Assembly: GCA_947177225.1 (NCBI GenBank)
Contig: CAMWTS010000006.1
Span: 1 to 64,000 of the forward strand
Direction: 5' to 3'
DNA: 64,000 nucleotides
Source: an uncultured Alistipes sp.
GTDB lineage: Bacteria > Bacteroidota > Bacteroidia > Bacteroidales > Rikenellaceae
Both the position numbers and the translations under genes were made by a program. Every line of letters begins with the position of its first letter. Positions within the stretch are counted from its first letter, which is position 1. Shown here in pieces: positions 21,422-30,869 of this stretch. Under the pieces are notes generated by a model. The model was not told where the DNA came from and made no database searches. It saw nothing but the letters and a program-made list of their open reading frames with translations.

Positions 21422-22858
21422 TTATTTGTTATGGTTCGACCTCATCTGCTCCAACTCCCCGATATATCTCTCCACGAACGGGATATCGCAATCATTGATC
21501 CTCTCGACGACACTGGCAATCTTGATTACAGTCTCCCGCATGTAATTCTGCTCGAAATCGGCATATGTTTCGTCCATCATACCCGCCTCATACAAATCGT
21601 TGCACTTGTCTCTGTAATTTTTAGCCACATATCCCAGCCGTTCCTGAAAACCATGTAAATATGCCTTCAAACTCTCAGCGAGTTCGATCTGATGTTCGAA
21701 TGATGTTTTTCTTGCCATAATTCCTGAATTTATATTTATTTTACCATTATCGTTCGTCGTCAACCAACTGCCGCAAACACAATATCGTTTGGGCGGTATA
21801 TCTATCGTTACGCGATCACGACCAATCCGACTGCCGCACCCGGAAAATTTCGCCGCAGCGTCATCGGCACCATACAATACCTGTGAATCGAACCTACCTC
21901 GGTCAGACTCGACACATGAATCATTTTCGGCGAAAAACTCCAACACCCGGTCATGCGACGACACTCTCGGGTATAAAGTCACGACAGGACAGCTCTTCGT
22001 ACCGACAGGCATATCTTCTGCCGCAGCGATCGTGATATGCTTTGTACTGGCAAACTTTCGCTTTATCGTTCGAAATCGATCGTCATCACAAAAAGAGTCG
22101 TATTCTATCACTGTTACCGTCAGCACCAAACAGTCTGCAACCATACGGTTCCACTCCTCGAAACTACGATAAAAACACAACTCCGAACCCGACTCCGTAT
22201 CAAACCGCAGCATGTCATACGTGCTGCCGGTACACTCTCCGGCACACGCAGATCCCGACTCGGCATACTCACTCGCACCGCCGTCCGACAACCTGTTACA
22301 AGCGCCGACATTCGTCCAGACATGCCCTTCGGGAGATATATAAATAAAATCTTTATGCGTATACCGAGCCAAAAGCGAGACGACAACCCGTCCGAATTCG
22401 AAGAACAATGCTCCGACAGCCGCTATAACTATAACGACAGCTTCATAACCCGCATTCAATATTTTTCCGGTATGAGATCCGACCGACACGCCACAGGCAC
22501 AACACATATACAATCGGTACATTTCATCTGGCGTCGGGAATTCATCGATCGAAAAGCGAACCATACCGTCAGTGCGGCCATTATAAAAAATCGCATGTTC
22601 GGCATCGCATACTATGGAAAACGGAGTCGACGCCTCAACCGGCATTTCGCGCAGGCAGCAATGAATTCGCGCCGAATCCACGCATGCAATCCGCACAGCC
22701 GCCAGCCTCACCCCTTTATATTTCAACAAAAAATCGAAATCGGATTCCAGGAAGCAGGCGGGCATCGAACTTCCGTAAAGTATACGATCATCTGTCCAAC
22801 CCCGACGATACAGAATCGGCACCAGAACATCATGATATAATCGCACCCTATCTATCAC
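21422..22858 (-). CDS. Membrane protein: N-terminal HsdR-N-like domain, one TM, C-terminal WXG100-sized helical domain
   Basis: GTG start overlapping the upstream stop; ...DFDFLLKYKGVRLAAVRIAC...TPFSIVCDAEHAIFYNG...FPTPDEMYRLY; TM EAVVIVIAAVGALFFEFGRVVVSLLA; final ~98 aa MARKTSFEHQIELAESL...GMMDETYADFEQNYM... Confidence 0.6.
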   Translation of the reverse strand: MIDRVRLYHDVLVPILYRRGWTDDRILYGSSMPACFLESDFDFLLKYKGVRLAAVRIACVDSARIHCCLREMPVEASTPFSIVCDAEHAIFYNGRTDGMVRFSIDEFPTPDEMYRLYMCCACGVSVGSHTGKILNAGYEAVVIVIAAVGALFFEFGRVVVSLLARYTHKDFIYISPEGHVWTNVGACNRLSDGGASEYAESGSACAGECTGSTYDMLRFDTESGSELCFYRSFEEWNRMVADCLVLTVTVIEYDSFCDDDRFRTIKRKFASTKHITIAAAEDMPVGTKSCPVVTLYPRVSSHDRVLEFFAENDSCVESDRGRFDSQVLYGADDAAAKFSGCGSRIGRDRVTIDIPPKRYCVCGSWLTTNDNGKININSGIMARKTSFEHQIELAESLKAYLHGFQERLGYVAKNYRDKCNDLYEAGMMDETYADFEQNYMRETVIKIASVVERINDCDIPFVERYIGELEQMRSNHNK

Positions 22859-23640
22859 TGCAATTCATTCTTCAATATTCCAATCGCATAGTCAATAGCA
22901 TACCGCTCCCGCTTGAATTTCAATTTAGATTTACACCCCCAATAAAACAACGGCAAACCGACGACAGCTGTAACCAAAGGGATACAAAGCAACAATCCTA
23001 TCCACATTGTCCGTTCTGCACGAGCCACACTTTTGTCTACACCCGGAACGGCAACCGTGAGATCATCGCAGATCGAACGGAACTTCGATTTATAATCGGT
23101 CTCCAACCGTTTAAGACTCAGCCGCTCGGCAGCCTGCTCCTTGCGCAAGCGCTCTTTCTCCCTCCGTTTCAGATCTTCACGCTCCTCTTTGGCTTTGCGA
23201 ACCGCCTCCTCTTTCCGCTCTTTCTTCTCCGCAATGACAGCATTTGCATTGATATCAATCAATTCCGATAATTTACCTGACATTTCGGCAACTTCATCGA
23301 CAGACATCGACTTTCTGACATATTCTATATGCTGAGTCAACTGTTGCATGCAAGCCTGACTGAAATCATCGTGCGCCAACAGCGATATATCTGCTTTCAT
23401 CTTTTCAAGCTGCGGCAATACGTCCGTAATTTGCATTTCAACGGCCGATACACTATCCGGGTGCAGATTCTTTTTCTTCAACAAAGTCTTGATCGTGCTG
23501 TCGATTATCTCGAAAAAGCACAGCAACGGTGCATGAAGAGCATAAAAACTCTCCAATCTCGATCTGCTTTCTTGACAAATCATGGCGTTCAAGCTATTGA
23601 CATATTTGTCGAACTCTTCATTTCTGGCCTGCATAATCAC
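22855..23640 (-). CDS. Coiled-coil protein with C-terminal double TM hairpin
   Basis: Long KERKEEAVRKAKEEREDLKRREKERLRKEQAAERLSLKRLE coiled coil then TMWIGLLLCIPLVTAVVGLPLFYWGC. Confidence 0.65.
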   Translation of the reverse strand: MIMQARNEEFDKYVNSLNAMICQESRSRLESFYALHAPLLCFFEIIDSTIKTLLKKKNLHPDSVSAVEMQITDVLPQLEKMKADISLLAHDDFSQACMQQLTQHIEYVRKSMSVDEVAEMSGKLSELIDINANAVIAEKKERKEEAVRKAKEEREDLKRREKERLRKEQAAERLSLKRLETDYKSKFRSICDDLTVAVPGVDKSVARAERTMWIGLLLCIPLVTAVVGLPLFYWGCKSKLKFKRERYAIDYAIGILKNELQ

Positions 23641-23673
23641 TATTTTATATTATTCCTAACGCTTTTGCACACA

Positions 23674-25440
23674 TTAAAATCCGAACTCCGATTGAAAGTC
23701 CCTGTCTTCGTACCCTTTGCGCGCAACTACCTTAACGGCATGATGCTCCGAACCGATTACATTCCGCTCATCGCCATGTTTCACAATGATCTCCCGTTCG
23801 AAAGGTTTGCAGCAAGAATATTTGTTTGCCGCTGCCGCCAGCACCGGTGCGATATCTTCCTTGGAGAAGTTATCCATCTTTACAAGAACATTATAATCCT
23901 TATCTCCGTTTTTAGAATTGTATATTGCCGTATACGGCTTCAATTTCATCGGAGCATGATTGTCGGCACCGAGAATCGCACGGCACTCACTGCCGTTAGC
24001 CAAACCGAATGCAATGCGTAACGACATTTGATTCAGGGCATCGGCATCGATATGACAATCCGTATAAGACTGAGAGCTGAACAGCATGTGGACACCGAAT
24101 GCACGTCCCTGCTTGGCAATCTCCTTGACCAAAGGATTAACATGTTTCCGCGTCTCGTAATTTACGAACAGTTGTTGAACCTCATCGACTATCATTAGAA
24201 TACGCGGCAACTTGTGCTCTGCGCTCTGATTGTATTCGTCGATATTATTGATCGTCTGCCCCAACTCTCTGAACAACCTCGCCCGTTCGATTATCTCTCG
24301 CTGCAAACGCAGGAAAACCTCTATGCCGAAAGCCAGATTTTCATTATCAAGCAACAGCAATTCTACATTGGGGTGATTCTGATACACCTGAAATTCCACT
24401 CCCCATTTGTAGTCCAAAAGATAGAGCCGAAATTCGTCAGGAGAATATCTCTCGGCAATAGACGTAATTATATTATTGAGCAACGTAGATTTTCCCGTAC
24501 CGCTCTGACCGGCGATAAATCCGTGATACACGCCCGACTTGCGTCCCATCTCGAACGACACACGCTCTTTTCCGCTACGGCCTATGGGTATCGATATGAA
24601 ATCGGCTACCGTTGCCGCATGATCCGCATCATTACCCTTAATCGCATCGATTACCCTCGACACGGACTGCACATCGTAAGAATCGAATCTGAAAGATCCG
24701 GTCAAAAGCAAGTCGCTTATGATATCCGCTTGAAGATTGTGTATCCTGAATGGTTCGACAGTGCAATCGAGCCTAAGCGCATTTTCGCAGAGCTTGTACA
24801 ATCGGGAATAACGGGACTTGTTATAGGCATTATCCTCCGGGAAATATTGCCGTTCGATGTTCATGATGACTCTGACGCCACACTTTTCGCCCTCTTCCAT
24901 CAACAATGCAACCGTATCTATCTCCGAATCGGTAAAATCTTTCGGAAAATTGGAAACAAACAATATGTTATAAGGCTCCTTAAACTCTGTCGAACCATTA
25001 TACTCACGCAAATCGGCATAGTTATATCCAAGACATTTAGTAGATATATATCGCGCATTCTCCTGTATTCTCGACAACTCATTCCGCAAGGAATCCCGGT
25101 TCGTAACGAACTTGACATTAGGAGAATCAAACGAGCACATAATCGGGAAATTGGTATTCAGCGATATATCCACGAATATAAGATTTACCGCCTCCGAAGC
25201 CACGGATCCCAATAAGCCCAATGCCATATACTCCATCTGCCGCAAAGCATGCGACCGGCTGCCGGAATCCGTCTCAAAGCAGATTCCGCTTACGCCGGCA
25301 AACGGAATCAGCAACGGAACGCCGATGCCGTTTCTATCGAAGTGCCCTATTCGAAGCGTATAAGGCAGATCGCCGTTCTGCAACAGGTTAGAGGGACAAT
25401 CGATTCTGAAACTTCCGAACATATCATCATTCACACACAT
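23674..25440 (-). CDS. FtsK/SpoIIIE-HerA family ATPase (588 aa)
   Basis: Walker A FIAGQSGTGKSTLLNNII, Walker B RILMIVDEVQQLF, degenerate N-terminal module ...EPYNILFVSNFPKDFTD...CGVRVIMNIE typical of cytosolic FtsK/SpoIIIE-domain proteins. Confidence 0.85.
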   Translation of the reverse strand: MCVNDDMFGSFRIDCPSNLLQNGDLPYTLRIGHFDRNGIGVPLLIPFAGVSGICFETDSGSRSHALRQMEYMALGLLGSVASEAVNLIFVDISLNTNFPIMCSFDSPNVKFVTNRDSLRNELSRIQENARYISTKCLGYNYADLREYNGSTEFKEPYNILFVSNFPKDFTDSEIDTVALLMEEGEKCGVRVIMNIERQYFPEDNAYNKSRYSRLYKLCENALRLDCTVEPFRIHNLQADIISDLLLTGSFRFDSYDVQSVSRVIDAIKGNDADHAATVADFISIPIGRSGKERVSFEMGRKSGVYHGFIAGQSGTGKSTLLNNIITSIAERYSPDEFRLYLLDYKWGVEFQVYQNHPNVELLLLDNENLAFGIEVFLRLQREIIERARLFRELGQTINNIDEYNQSAEHKLPRILMIVDEVQQLFVNYETRKHVNPLVKEIAKQGRAFGVHMLFSSQSYTDCHIDADALNQMSLRIAFGLANGSECRAILGADNHAPMKLKPYTAIYNSKNGDKDYNVLVKMDNFSKEDIAPVLAAAANKYSCCKPFEREIIVKHGDERNVIGSEHHAVKVVARKGYEDRDFQSEFGF

Positions 25441-25530
25441 ATCATCAGATAAAATTTATCGTTAACACCTCCGGCTCACACATCGGACACATTCTTTTCA
25501 AGAAAAATTCACACATGAATCTCTATTTGA

Positions 25531-25538
25531 CAAAGATA
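25531..25538 (-). promoter_or_regulatory. -7 element of a bacteroidetes promoter upstream of the FtsK operon
   Basis: TATCTTTG on the minus strand about 90 bp upstream of the FtsK start; -33 element not clear. Confidence 0.4.
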
Positions 25539-25641
25539 CTAATTTTATTTTAATCAGACCATCTCATAATCGTCTTGTTCCGTTGCACACCACGCGATTT
25601 TTAGTTACTTTTGTAGTGTAAAATAAAAAGCACCATACATA

Positions 25642-25992
25642 ATGAACAGATCGGACATGCAATGCGCTTCGCACCCGGACTGTCCCATACGCAACGTACT
25701 GGCACGCATAAGCGACAAATGGTCGTTATTACTCACCGGCTCAAACCGCATGCGTTTCGGCGAGCTGCTGAAAGCCATTCCCGACATCTCGCAGAAGATG
25801 CTGACCGTCACGCTGCGCACCTTGGAGCAGGACGGGTTTGTCGCACGCACCGCCTACGCCGAGATACCGCCTCGCGTGGAGACGCTCACCGACCGCGCAA
25901 GATTGCTGCTGCCACAAGTCGATACGCAGATCGGCCGGGCGCACGAAAACATGGCCGACATAATTGCCGACAGAAAAAGATACCGTGCATAG
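25642..25992 (+). CDS. HxlR-family transcriptional regulator
   Basis: CPIRNVLARISDKWSLLLTG...MRFGELLKAIPDISQKMLTVTLRTLEQDGFVARTAYAEIPPRVETLTDRARLLLP. Confidence 0.92.
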   Translation: MNRSDMQCASHPDCPIRNVLARISDKWSLLLTGSNRMRFGELLKAIPDISQKMLTVTLRTLEQDGFVARTAYAEIPPRVETLTDRARLLLPQVDTQIGRAHENMADIIADRKRYRA

Positions 25993-26037
25993 CATGGCAT
26001 AAGCCTACAATATGTTTCAAGTAACAGACAGTATGTT

Positions 26038-26598
26038 ATGATCGACGAAATTCTCGAATACAACCGCAGCTTCGTAGAGAGGAAAGGCTACGAGCAATTC
26101 ATCACCGACAAGTATCCCAACAAACGCATCGCCATCGTCACGTGCATGGATACGCGTCTCGTCGAGCTGCTGCCGGCGGCATTGGGGTTTAAAAACGGCG
26201 ACGTGAAGATCATCAAAAACGCAGGTGCCACCATCACCAATCCGTTCGACAGCACCGTCAGAAGCCTGCTCGTGGCAGTCTACGAGCTGGGCGTGCAGGA
26301 GGTGATGATAATAGGCCACACGGGCTGCGGCGTGCAGGGCATGGACAGCGCACACATGCAGCATCTGATGAAGGAGCGCGGCATTCCCGATCGCCACATC
26401 ACACTGATGAAGCACTGCGGCATCGACCTCGACAGTTGGCTGCACGGCTTCGACGACACCGAAACGGCCATACTCGAAACGGTAGACCTGGTGCGCAACC
26501 ACCCTCTCATACCCGGGGACATCGTGGTCAAGGGCTACATCATGGATTCGATAACAGGCCGGCTCAACCCCATACACGAGACCTCGCGGCAGCAATAA
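26038..26598 (+). CDS. Beta-class carbonic anhydrase
   Basis: TCMDTRL, KNAGATI, IIGHTGCGVQGM (Cys/Asp/His/Cys Zn site). Confidence 0.9.
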   Translation: MIDEILEYNRSFVERKGYEQFITDKYPNKRIAIVTCMDTRLVELLPAALGFKNGDVKIIKNAGATITNPFDSTVRSLLVAVYELGVQEVMIIGHTGCGVQGMDSAHMQHLMKERGIPDRHITLMKHCGIDLDSWLHGFDDTETAILETVDLVRNHPLIPGDIVVKGYIMDSITGRLNPIHETSRQQ

Positions 26599-27073
26599 CC
26601 CGCACCCGGCTCACACGGCACACCGCTCTCGGCACACGGGCATCACGCCCGATGCCGGAAACACGACCGCATAAATCGCCGGCGACAGACGAGAGACCGA
26701 TTTTCCGCCTGCCGCCGGCGGTTTCAATCCCTTGCGCCATCGCTATCCGCAAAAAAAACATAGCCGTTTCAACGTCTGCCGCACCCGATCCCGACAGCAT
26801 AAAAAAATCACACCGTTTAGTAAAAACAATCATGCCGCCGAAAGGCCGCGCACCATCGTCCGACATTGCGAAAACGGCGTTGAAAACACCCCGCCAAGAG
26901 CCCTGTTTCAGGCGCGGTTTCGAAACGAAACTCGCAAAGTTTTATTTCGTTAAAACACTAATATACAAAATATTATCACCACCGCAACAATGCCGGTAAA
27001 CACGCCCGTTCCACCCATTGAAAATGTTATAATATTAACACTGAAAATTCTATGATTTTTGGATCGAATTATA

Positions 27074-27081
27074 TACCTTTG
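27074..27081 (+). promoter_or_regulatory. -7 element (TACCTTTG) upstream of PFOR
   Basis: TAnnTTTG motif 75 bp upstream of the ATG. Confidence 0.45.
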
Positions 27082-27156
27082 CGGCGGTTATTGTAAATCA
27101 TACCCCCGTTTTGCAGGGTAGATTTTGTTAGGAAATTCATCAATAAAACTTATACT

Positions 27157-30100
27157 ATGGCAGAAAAGAAGTTTATTACGTGCGACGGTAACTACGCGGC
27201 GGCACATATTGCATATATGTTCTCCGAGGTTGCTGCCATTTACCCCATCACCCCCTCATCGACAATGGCCGAGCTGGTCGACGAGTGGTCGGCGCAAGGT
27301 CGTAAAAACATCTTCGGCGACACGGTCAAGGTCGTCGAAATGCAATCGGAGGCCGGTGCCGCAGGAGCCGTTCACGGTTCGTTGCAGAGCGGTGCTCTGA
27401 CCTCTACTTTCACGGCATCGCAGGGTTTGCTGCTGATGGTGCCCAACATGTATAAAATAGCCGGAGAGCTGCTGCCCGGCGTATTCCACGTATCGGCGCG
27501 CGCCCTGGCAGCCCAGTCGCTGTCGATCTTCGGCGATCACCAGGACGTCATGGCCGTACGCCAGACCGGTTTCGCCATGCTGGCCACCTCGTCGGTACAG
27601 GAGGTCATGGATTTGGCAGGTGTGGCTCACATCGTTGCGCTCAAATCGCGTATTCCGTTCGTACACTTCTTCGACGGATTCCGCACTTCGCATGAGATAC
27701 AGAAGATCGAGATGATCGACGAGGCATCGCTCACGGCGATGTTCGACCGCGATGCGCTCAAAGCATTCCGCGAGCGTGCGCTCAACCCCGAACACCCCGT
27801 AACGCGCGGTACTGCCCAGAATCCCGACATCTATTTCCAGACGCGCGAGGCATCGAACAAGTTCTACGATGCCGTGCCCGACATGGTCGCCCAGACCATG
27901 GACAAGATCTCCGAGATCACGGGTCGCTCATACAAGCCCTTCACCTATTACGGTGCGGCCGATGCCGAGCACATCATCATCGCCATGGGTTCGATCACCG
28001 AGACTATCAAGGAGAGCGTCGACTATCTTATGTCGCAGGGTCGCAAGGTGGGTGTCATCACCGTACACCTCTACCGCCCCTTCTCGGCCAAGTATCTGTT
28101 CAACGTACTGCCCAAGAGCGTGAAGCGCATCTGCGTGCTGGATCGCACCAAGGAGCCGGGAGCCAACGGCGAACCGTTGTATCTCGACGTAAAAGACGTA
28201 TTCTACTCGTCTGAGCTTCGCCCGATGATTATCGGCGGCCGCTACGGTCTCTCGTCGAAAGACACCACGCCGGCACAGATGCTGGCCGTCTACGACAACC
28301 TCGCAGCAGCCGAGCCCAAAGATCACTTCACCGTAGGTATCAACGACGATGTCACGTTCCACTCTATCCCCGTGGGCGAGGAGATCTCGATGGCCAAGCC
28401 CGGCACGTTCGAGGCACTCTTCTTCGGACTGGGCTCCGACGGTACGGTAGGTGCCAACAAGAACTCGATCAAGATCATCGGCGGCTCGACCGACAAATAC
28501 TGCCAGGCCTATTTCTCTTACGACTCGAAGAAGTCGGGAGGCTACACCTCGTCGCACCTGCGTTTCGGCGACAACCCCATCACTTCACCCTATCTGGTCA
28601 CCACACCCGATTTCGTGGCTTGCCATGTGCCGTCGTACGTAGACAAGTACGACGTGTTGAAGGGCTTGAAGAAGGGTGGCTCATTCCTGCTCAACTCGGT
28701 CGGCGACGCCGAGACCACATGCGCCTCGCTGCCCGACCACATGAAGGCATATCTGGCCAAGAACAATATCAACTTCTACATAATCAACGCCACCAAGATC
28801 GCAGCCGATCTGGGTCTGGGCTCGCGCACCAACACCATCATGCAGGCTGCATTCTTCAAGATAGCCGACATCATTCCCTTCGACAAGGCCGTCGAGGAGA
28901 TGAAGCACGCCATCTACAAGTCGTACGGCAAGAAGGGCGAGGATATCGTCAACATGAACTATGCTGCCGTAGATGCCGGAGGCAATGCCGTAGAGAAAGT
29001 AGAGGTGCCGGCCGAGTGGGCATCGATCGAGGTTAAGCCCGCGACGCATGCAGCCGATGCCGATGCCACCGATTTCGTTCGCAATGTCTGCGAGCCTATC
29101 GACGCTCTGAAAGGCGACCTGCTGCCCGTATCGGCATTCAACGGCCGCGAGGACGGCACATGGGACAACGGCACGGCCGCATTCGAGAAGCGCGGCATAG
29201 CCGTCAACGTTCCCCAGTGGAAGATCGAGAACTGTATCCAGTGCAACCAGTGTGCATATGTCTGCCCCCACGCAGCCATACGTCCGTTCCTCGCAACCGA
29301 GGAGCAGGCCGCTGCAACGGGCTTGGAGTGGAAGCAGGGCTTGGGCGAGACCAAAGCCTACAAGTTCCGCATACAGGTATCGCCGCTCGACTGTACGGGT
29401 TGCAACAACTGCGTAGACGTATGTCCTGCCAAGGAGAAGGCTCTGGTCATGCAGCCTCTGTCGACACAGATGCACGAGGCCGACAACTGGAATACCGTAA
29501 CCAAGACCGTAGGCTACAACGAGGTTGTCGACAAGACCAAGAGCGTCAAGAACCTGCAATTCGCACAGCCGCTGTTCGAGTTCTCGGGTGCCTGCGCCGG
29601 TTGCGGCGAAACGCCTTACATCAAGGCCATCTCGCAGCTATTCGGCGACAAGATGATGGTTGCCAATGCCACCGGCTGTACGTCGATCTACTCGGGTTCG
29701 GCACCGTCGACCCCCTACTGCACCAACTCCGAGGGCAAGGGTCCGGCATGGGCCAACTCTCTGTTCGAAGACAATGCCGAGTTCGGTCTGGGTATGCACG
29801 TGGGTGTGGAGAAGCTGCGTGACCGCATACAGGAGTATATGGAGAAGGCTATCGCCGAGTGCCAGAAGTGCTCGGCAGAGTTGAAGTCGACCATGCAGGA
29901 GTGGATCGCCGCACGCGGTTCGTCGTCTGCATCGGCCGAGGTTAGCAAGCGTCTTGTACCCATGATGGAGGCTTGCGGCTGCGACTACTGCCAGAAGATT
30001 CTCGAAATGAAAGATTGGCTCGTCAAGAAGTCGCAGTGGATCATCGGCGGCGACGGCTGGGGATATGACATCGGCTTCGGCGGTGTCGACCACGTGCTGG

Positions 30101-30675
30101 CTTCGGGCGAAGACGTCAACATACTCATCGTCGATACGGAGGTCTACTCAAACACCGGCGGACAGTCGTCGAAGGCTACCCCCGTGGGTGCAGTCGCCAA
30201 GTTCGCATCGGCCGGCAAGCGTATCCGCAAGAAGGATATAGGTGCCATCGCCATGACCTACGGCTACGTATACGTGGCACAGGTATCGATAGGCGCCTCT
30301 CAGTCTCAACTCTTCAACGTGCTCAAAGAGGCCGAGGCCTACCCGGGTCCGTCGCTCATCATCGCTTATGCACCTTGTATCAACCACGGTATCAAGGGCG
30401 GCATGACTCGTACACAGACCGTCGGCAAACAGGCTGTCGAGTGCGGTTACTGGCACCTGTGGCACTACAACCCCACGCTCGAAGATCAGGGCAAGAATCC
30501 GTTCGTGCTCGACTCGAAAGAGCCCGACTGGTCGAAGTTCCGCGACTTCCTCATGAAAGAGGTGCGCTACACTTCGTTGCAGAAGGCTTTCCCTGCCGAG
30601 GCCGAGGAGCTGTTCCAGGCAGCCGAGGAGAATGCCAAGTGGCGTTACAACAGCTACGTACAGCGCACCAAGTAA
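27157..30675 (+). CDS. nifJ: Pyruvate:ferredoxin (flavodoxin) oxidoreductase
   Basis: ITCDGNYAAAHIAYMFSEVAAIYPITPSS, CIQCNQCAYVCPHAAIRP and CTGCNNCVDVCPAKEKALVM 4Fe-4S motifs, TPP domain GGDGWGYDIGFGGVDHV. Confidence 0.96.
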   Translation: MAEKKFITCDGNYAAAHIAYMFSEVAAIYPITPSSTMAELVDEWSAQGRKNIFGDTVKVVEMQSEAGAAGAVHGSLQSGALTSTFTASQGLLLMVPNMYKIAGELLPGVFHVSARALAAQSLSIFGDHQDVMAVRQTGFAMLATSSVQEVMDLAGVAHIVALKSRIPFVHFFDGFRTSHEIQKIEMIDEASLTAMFDRDALKAFRERALNPEHPVTRGTAQNPDIYFQTREASNKFYDAVPDMVAQTMDKISEITGRSYKPFTYYGAADAEHIIIAMGSITETIKESVDYLMSQGRKVGVITVHLYRPFSAKYLFNVLPKSVKRICVLDRTKEPGANGEPLYLDVKDVFYSSELRPMIIGGRYGLSSKDTTPAQMLAVYDNLAAAEPKDHFTVGINDDVTFHSIPVGEEISMAKPGTFEALFFGLGSDGTVGANKNSIKIIGGSTDKYCQAYFSYDSKKSGGYTSSHLRFGDNPITSPYLVTTPDFVACHVPSYVDKYDVLKGLKKGGSFLLNSVGDAETTCASLPDHMKAYLAKNNINFYIINATKIAADLGLGSRTNTIMQAAFFKIADIIPFDKAVEEMKHAIYKSYGKKGEDIVNMNYAAVDAGGNAVEKVEVPAEWASIEVKPATHAADADATDFVRNVCEPIDALKGDLLPVSAFNGREDGTWDNGTAAFEKRGIAVNVPQWKIENCIQCNQCAYVCPHAAIRPFLATEEQAAATGLEWKQGLGETKAYKFRIQVSPLDCTGCNNCVDVCPAKEKALVMQPLSTQMHEADNWNTVTKTVGYNEVVDKTKSVKNLQFAQPLFEFSGACAGCGETPYIKAISQLFGDKMMVANATGCTSIYSGSAPSTPYCTNSEGKGPAWANSLFEDNAEFGLGMHVGVEKLRDRIQEYMEKAIAECQKCSAELKSTMQEWIAARGSSSASAEVSKRLVPMMEACGCDYCQKILEMKDWLVKKSQWIIGGDGWGYDIGFGGVDHVLASGEDVNILIVDTEVYSNTGGQSSKATPVGAVAKFASAGKRIRKKDIGAIAMTYGYVYVAQVSIGASQSQLFNVLKEAEAYPGPSLIIAYAPCINHGIKGGMTRTQTVGKQAVECGYWHLWHYNPTLEDQGKNPFVLDSKEPDWSKFRDFLMKEVRYTSLQKAFPAEAEELFQAAEENAKWRYNSYVQRTK

Positions 30676-30694
30676 CGCGCTATTGCGATAATTG

Positions 30695-30728
30695 AAAATG
30701 CCGCCGGAAAATTTTCCGGCGGCATTTT
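30695..30728 (+). terminator. PFOR terminator
   Basis: AAAATGCCGCCGGAAAATTTTCCGGCGGCATTTTTTT palindrome. Confidence 0.85.
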
Positions 30729-30810
30729 TTTACCGAATATCTACGTCACGACCACCCGAAAGCAAACGGCAGAAAGCTATACCCCTGCCCGGCGCGCATA
30801 AGCAAAAAAA

Positions 30811-30834
30811 GACAGCCGAAGATCTCCGGCTGTC
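30811..30834 (-). terminator. Terminator of the acidic-tail hypothetical gene
   Basis: Minus strand GACAGCCG-GAGATCTT-CGGCTGTC followed by T7. Confidence 0.75.
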
Positions 30835-30869
30835 GCATATCATCTGTTTGTCTATTACTTAATCCGCAA

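Noticed and set aside
26600-27150. Possible sRNA or riboswitch upstream of PFOR (nested hairpin CGGCAcacGGGCatcacGCCCgaTGCCG near 26629)
   Set aside because: The hairpin is convincing as a terminator-like stem after the carbonic anhydrase, but no known riboswitch class was recognisable
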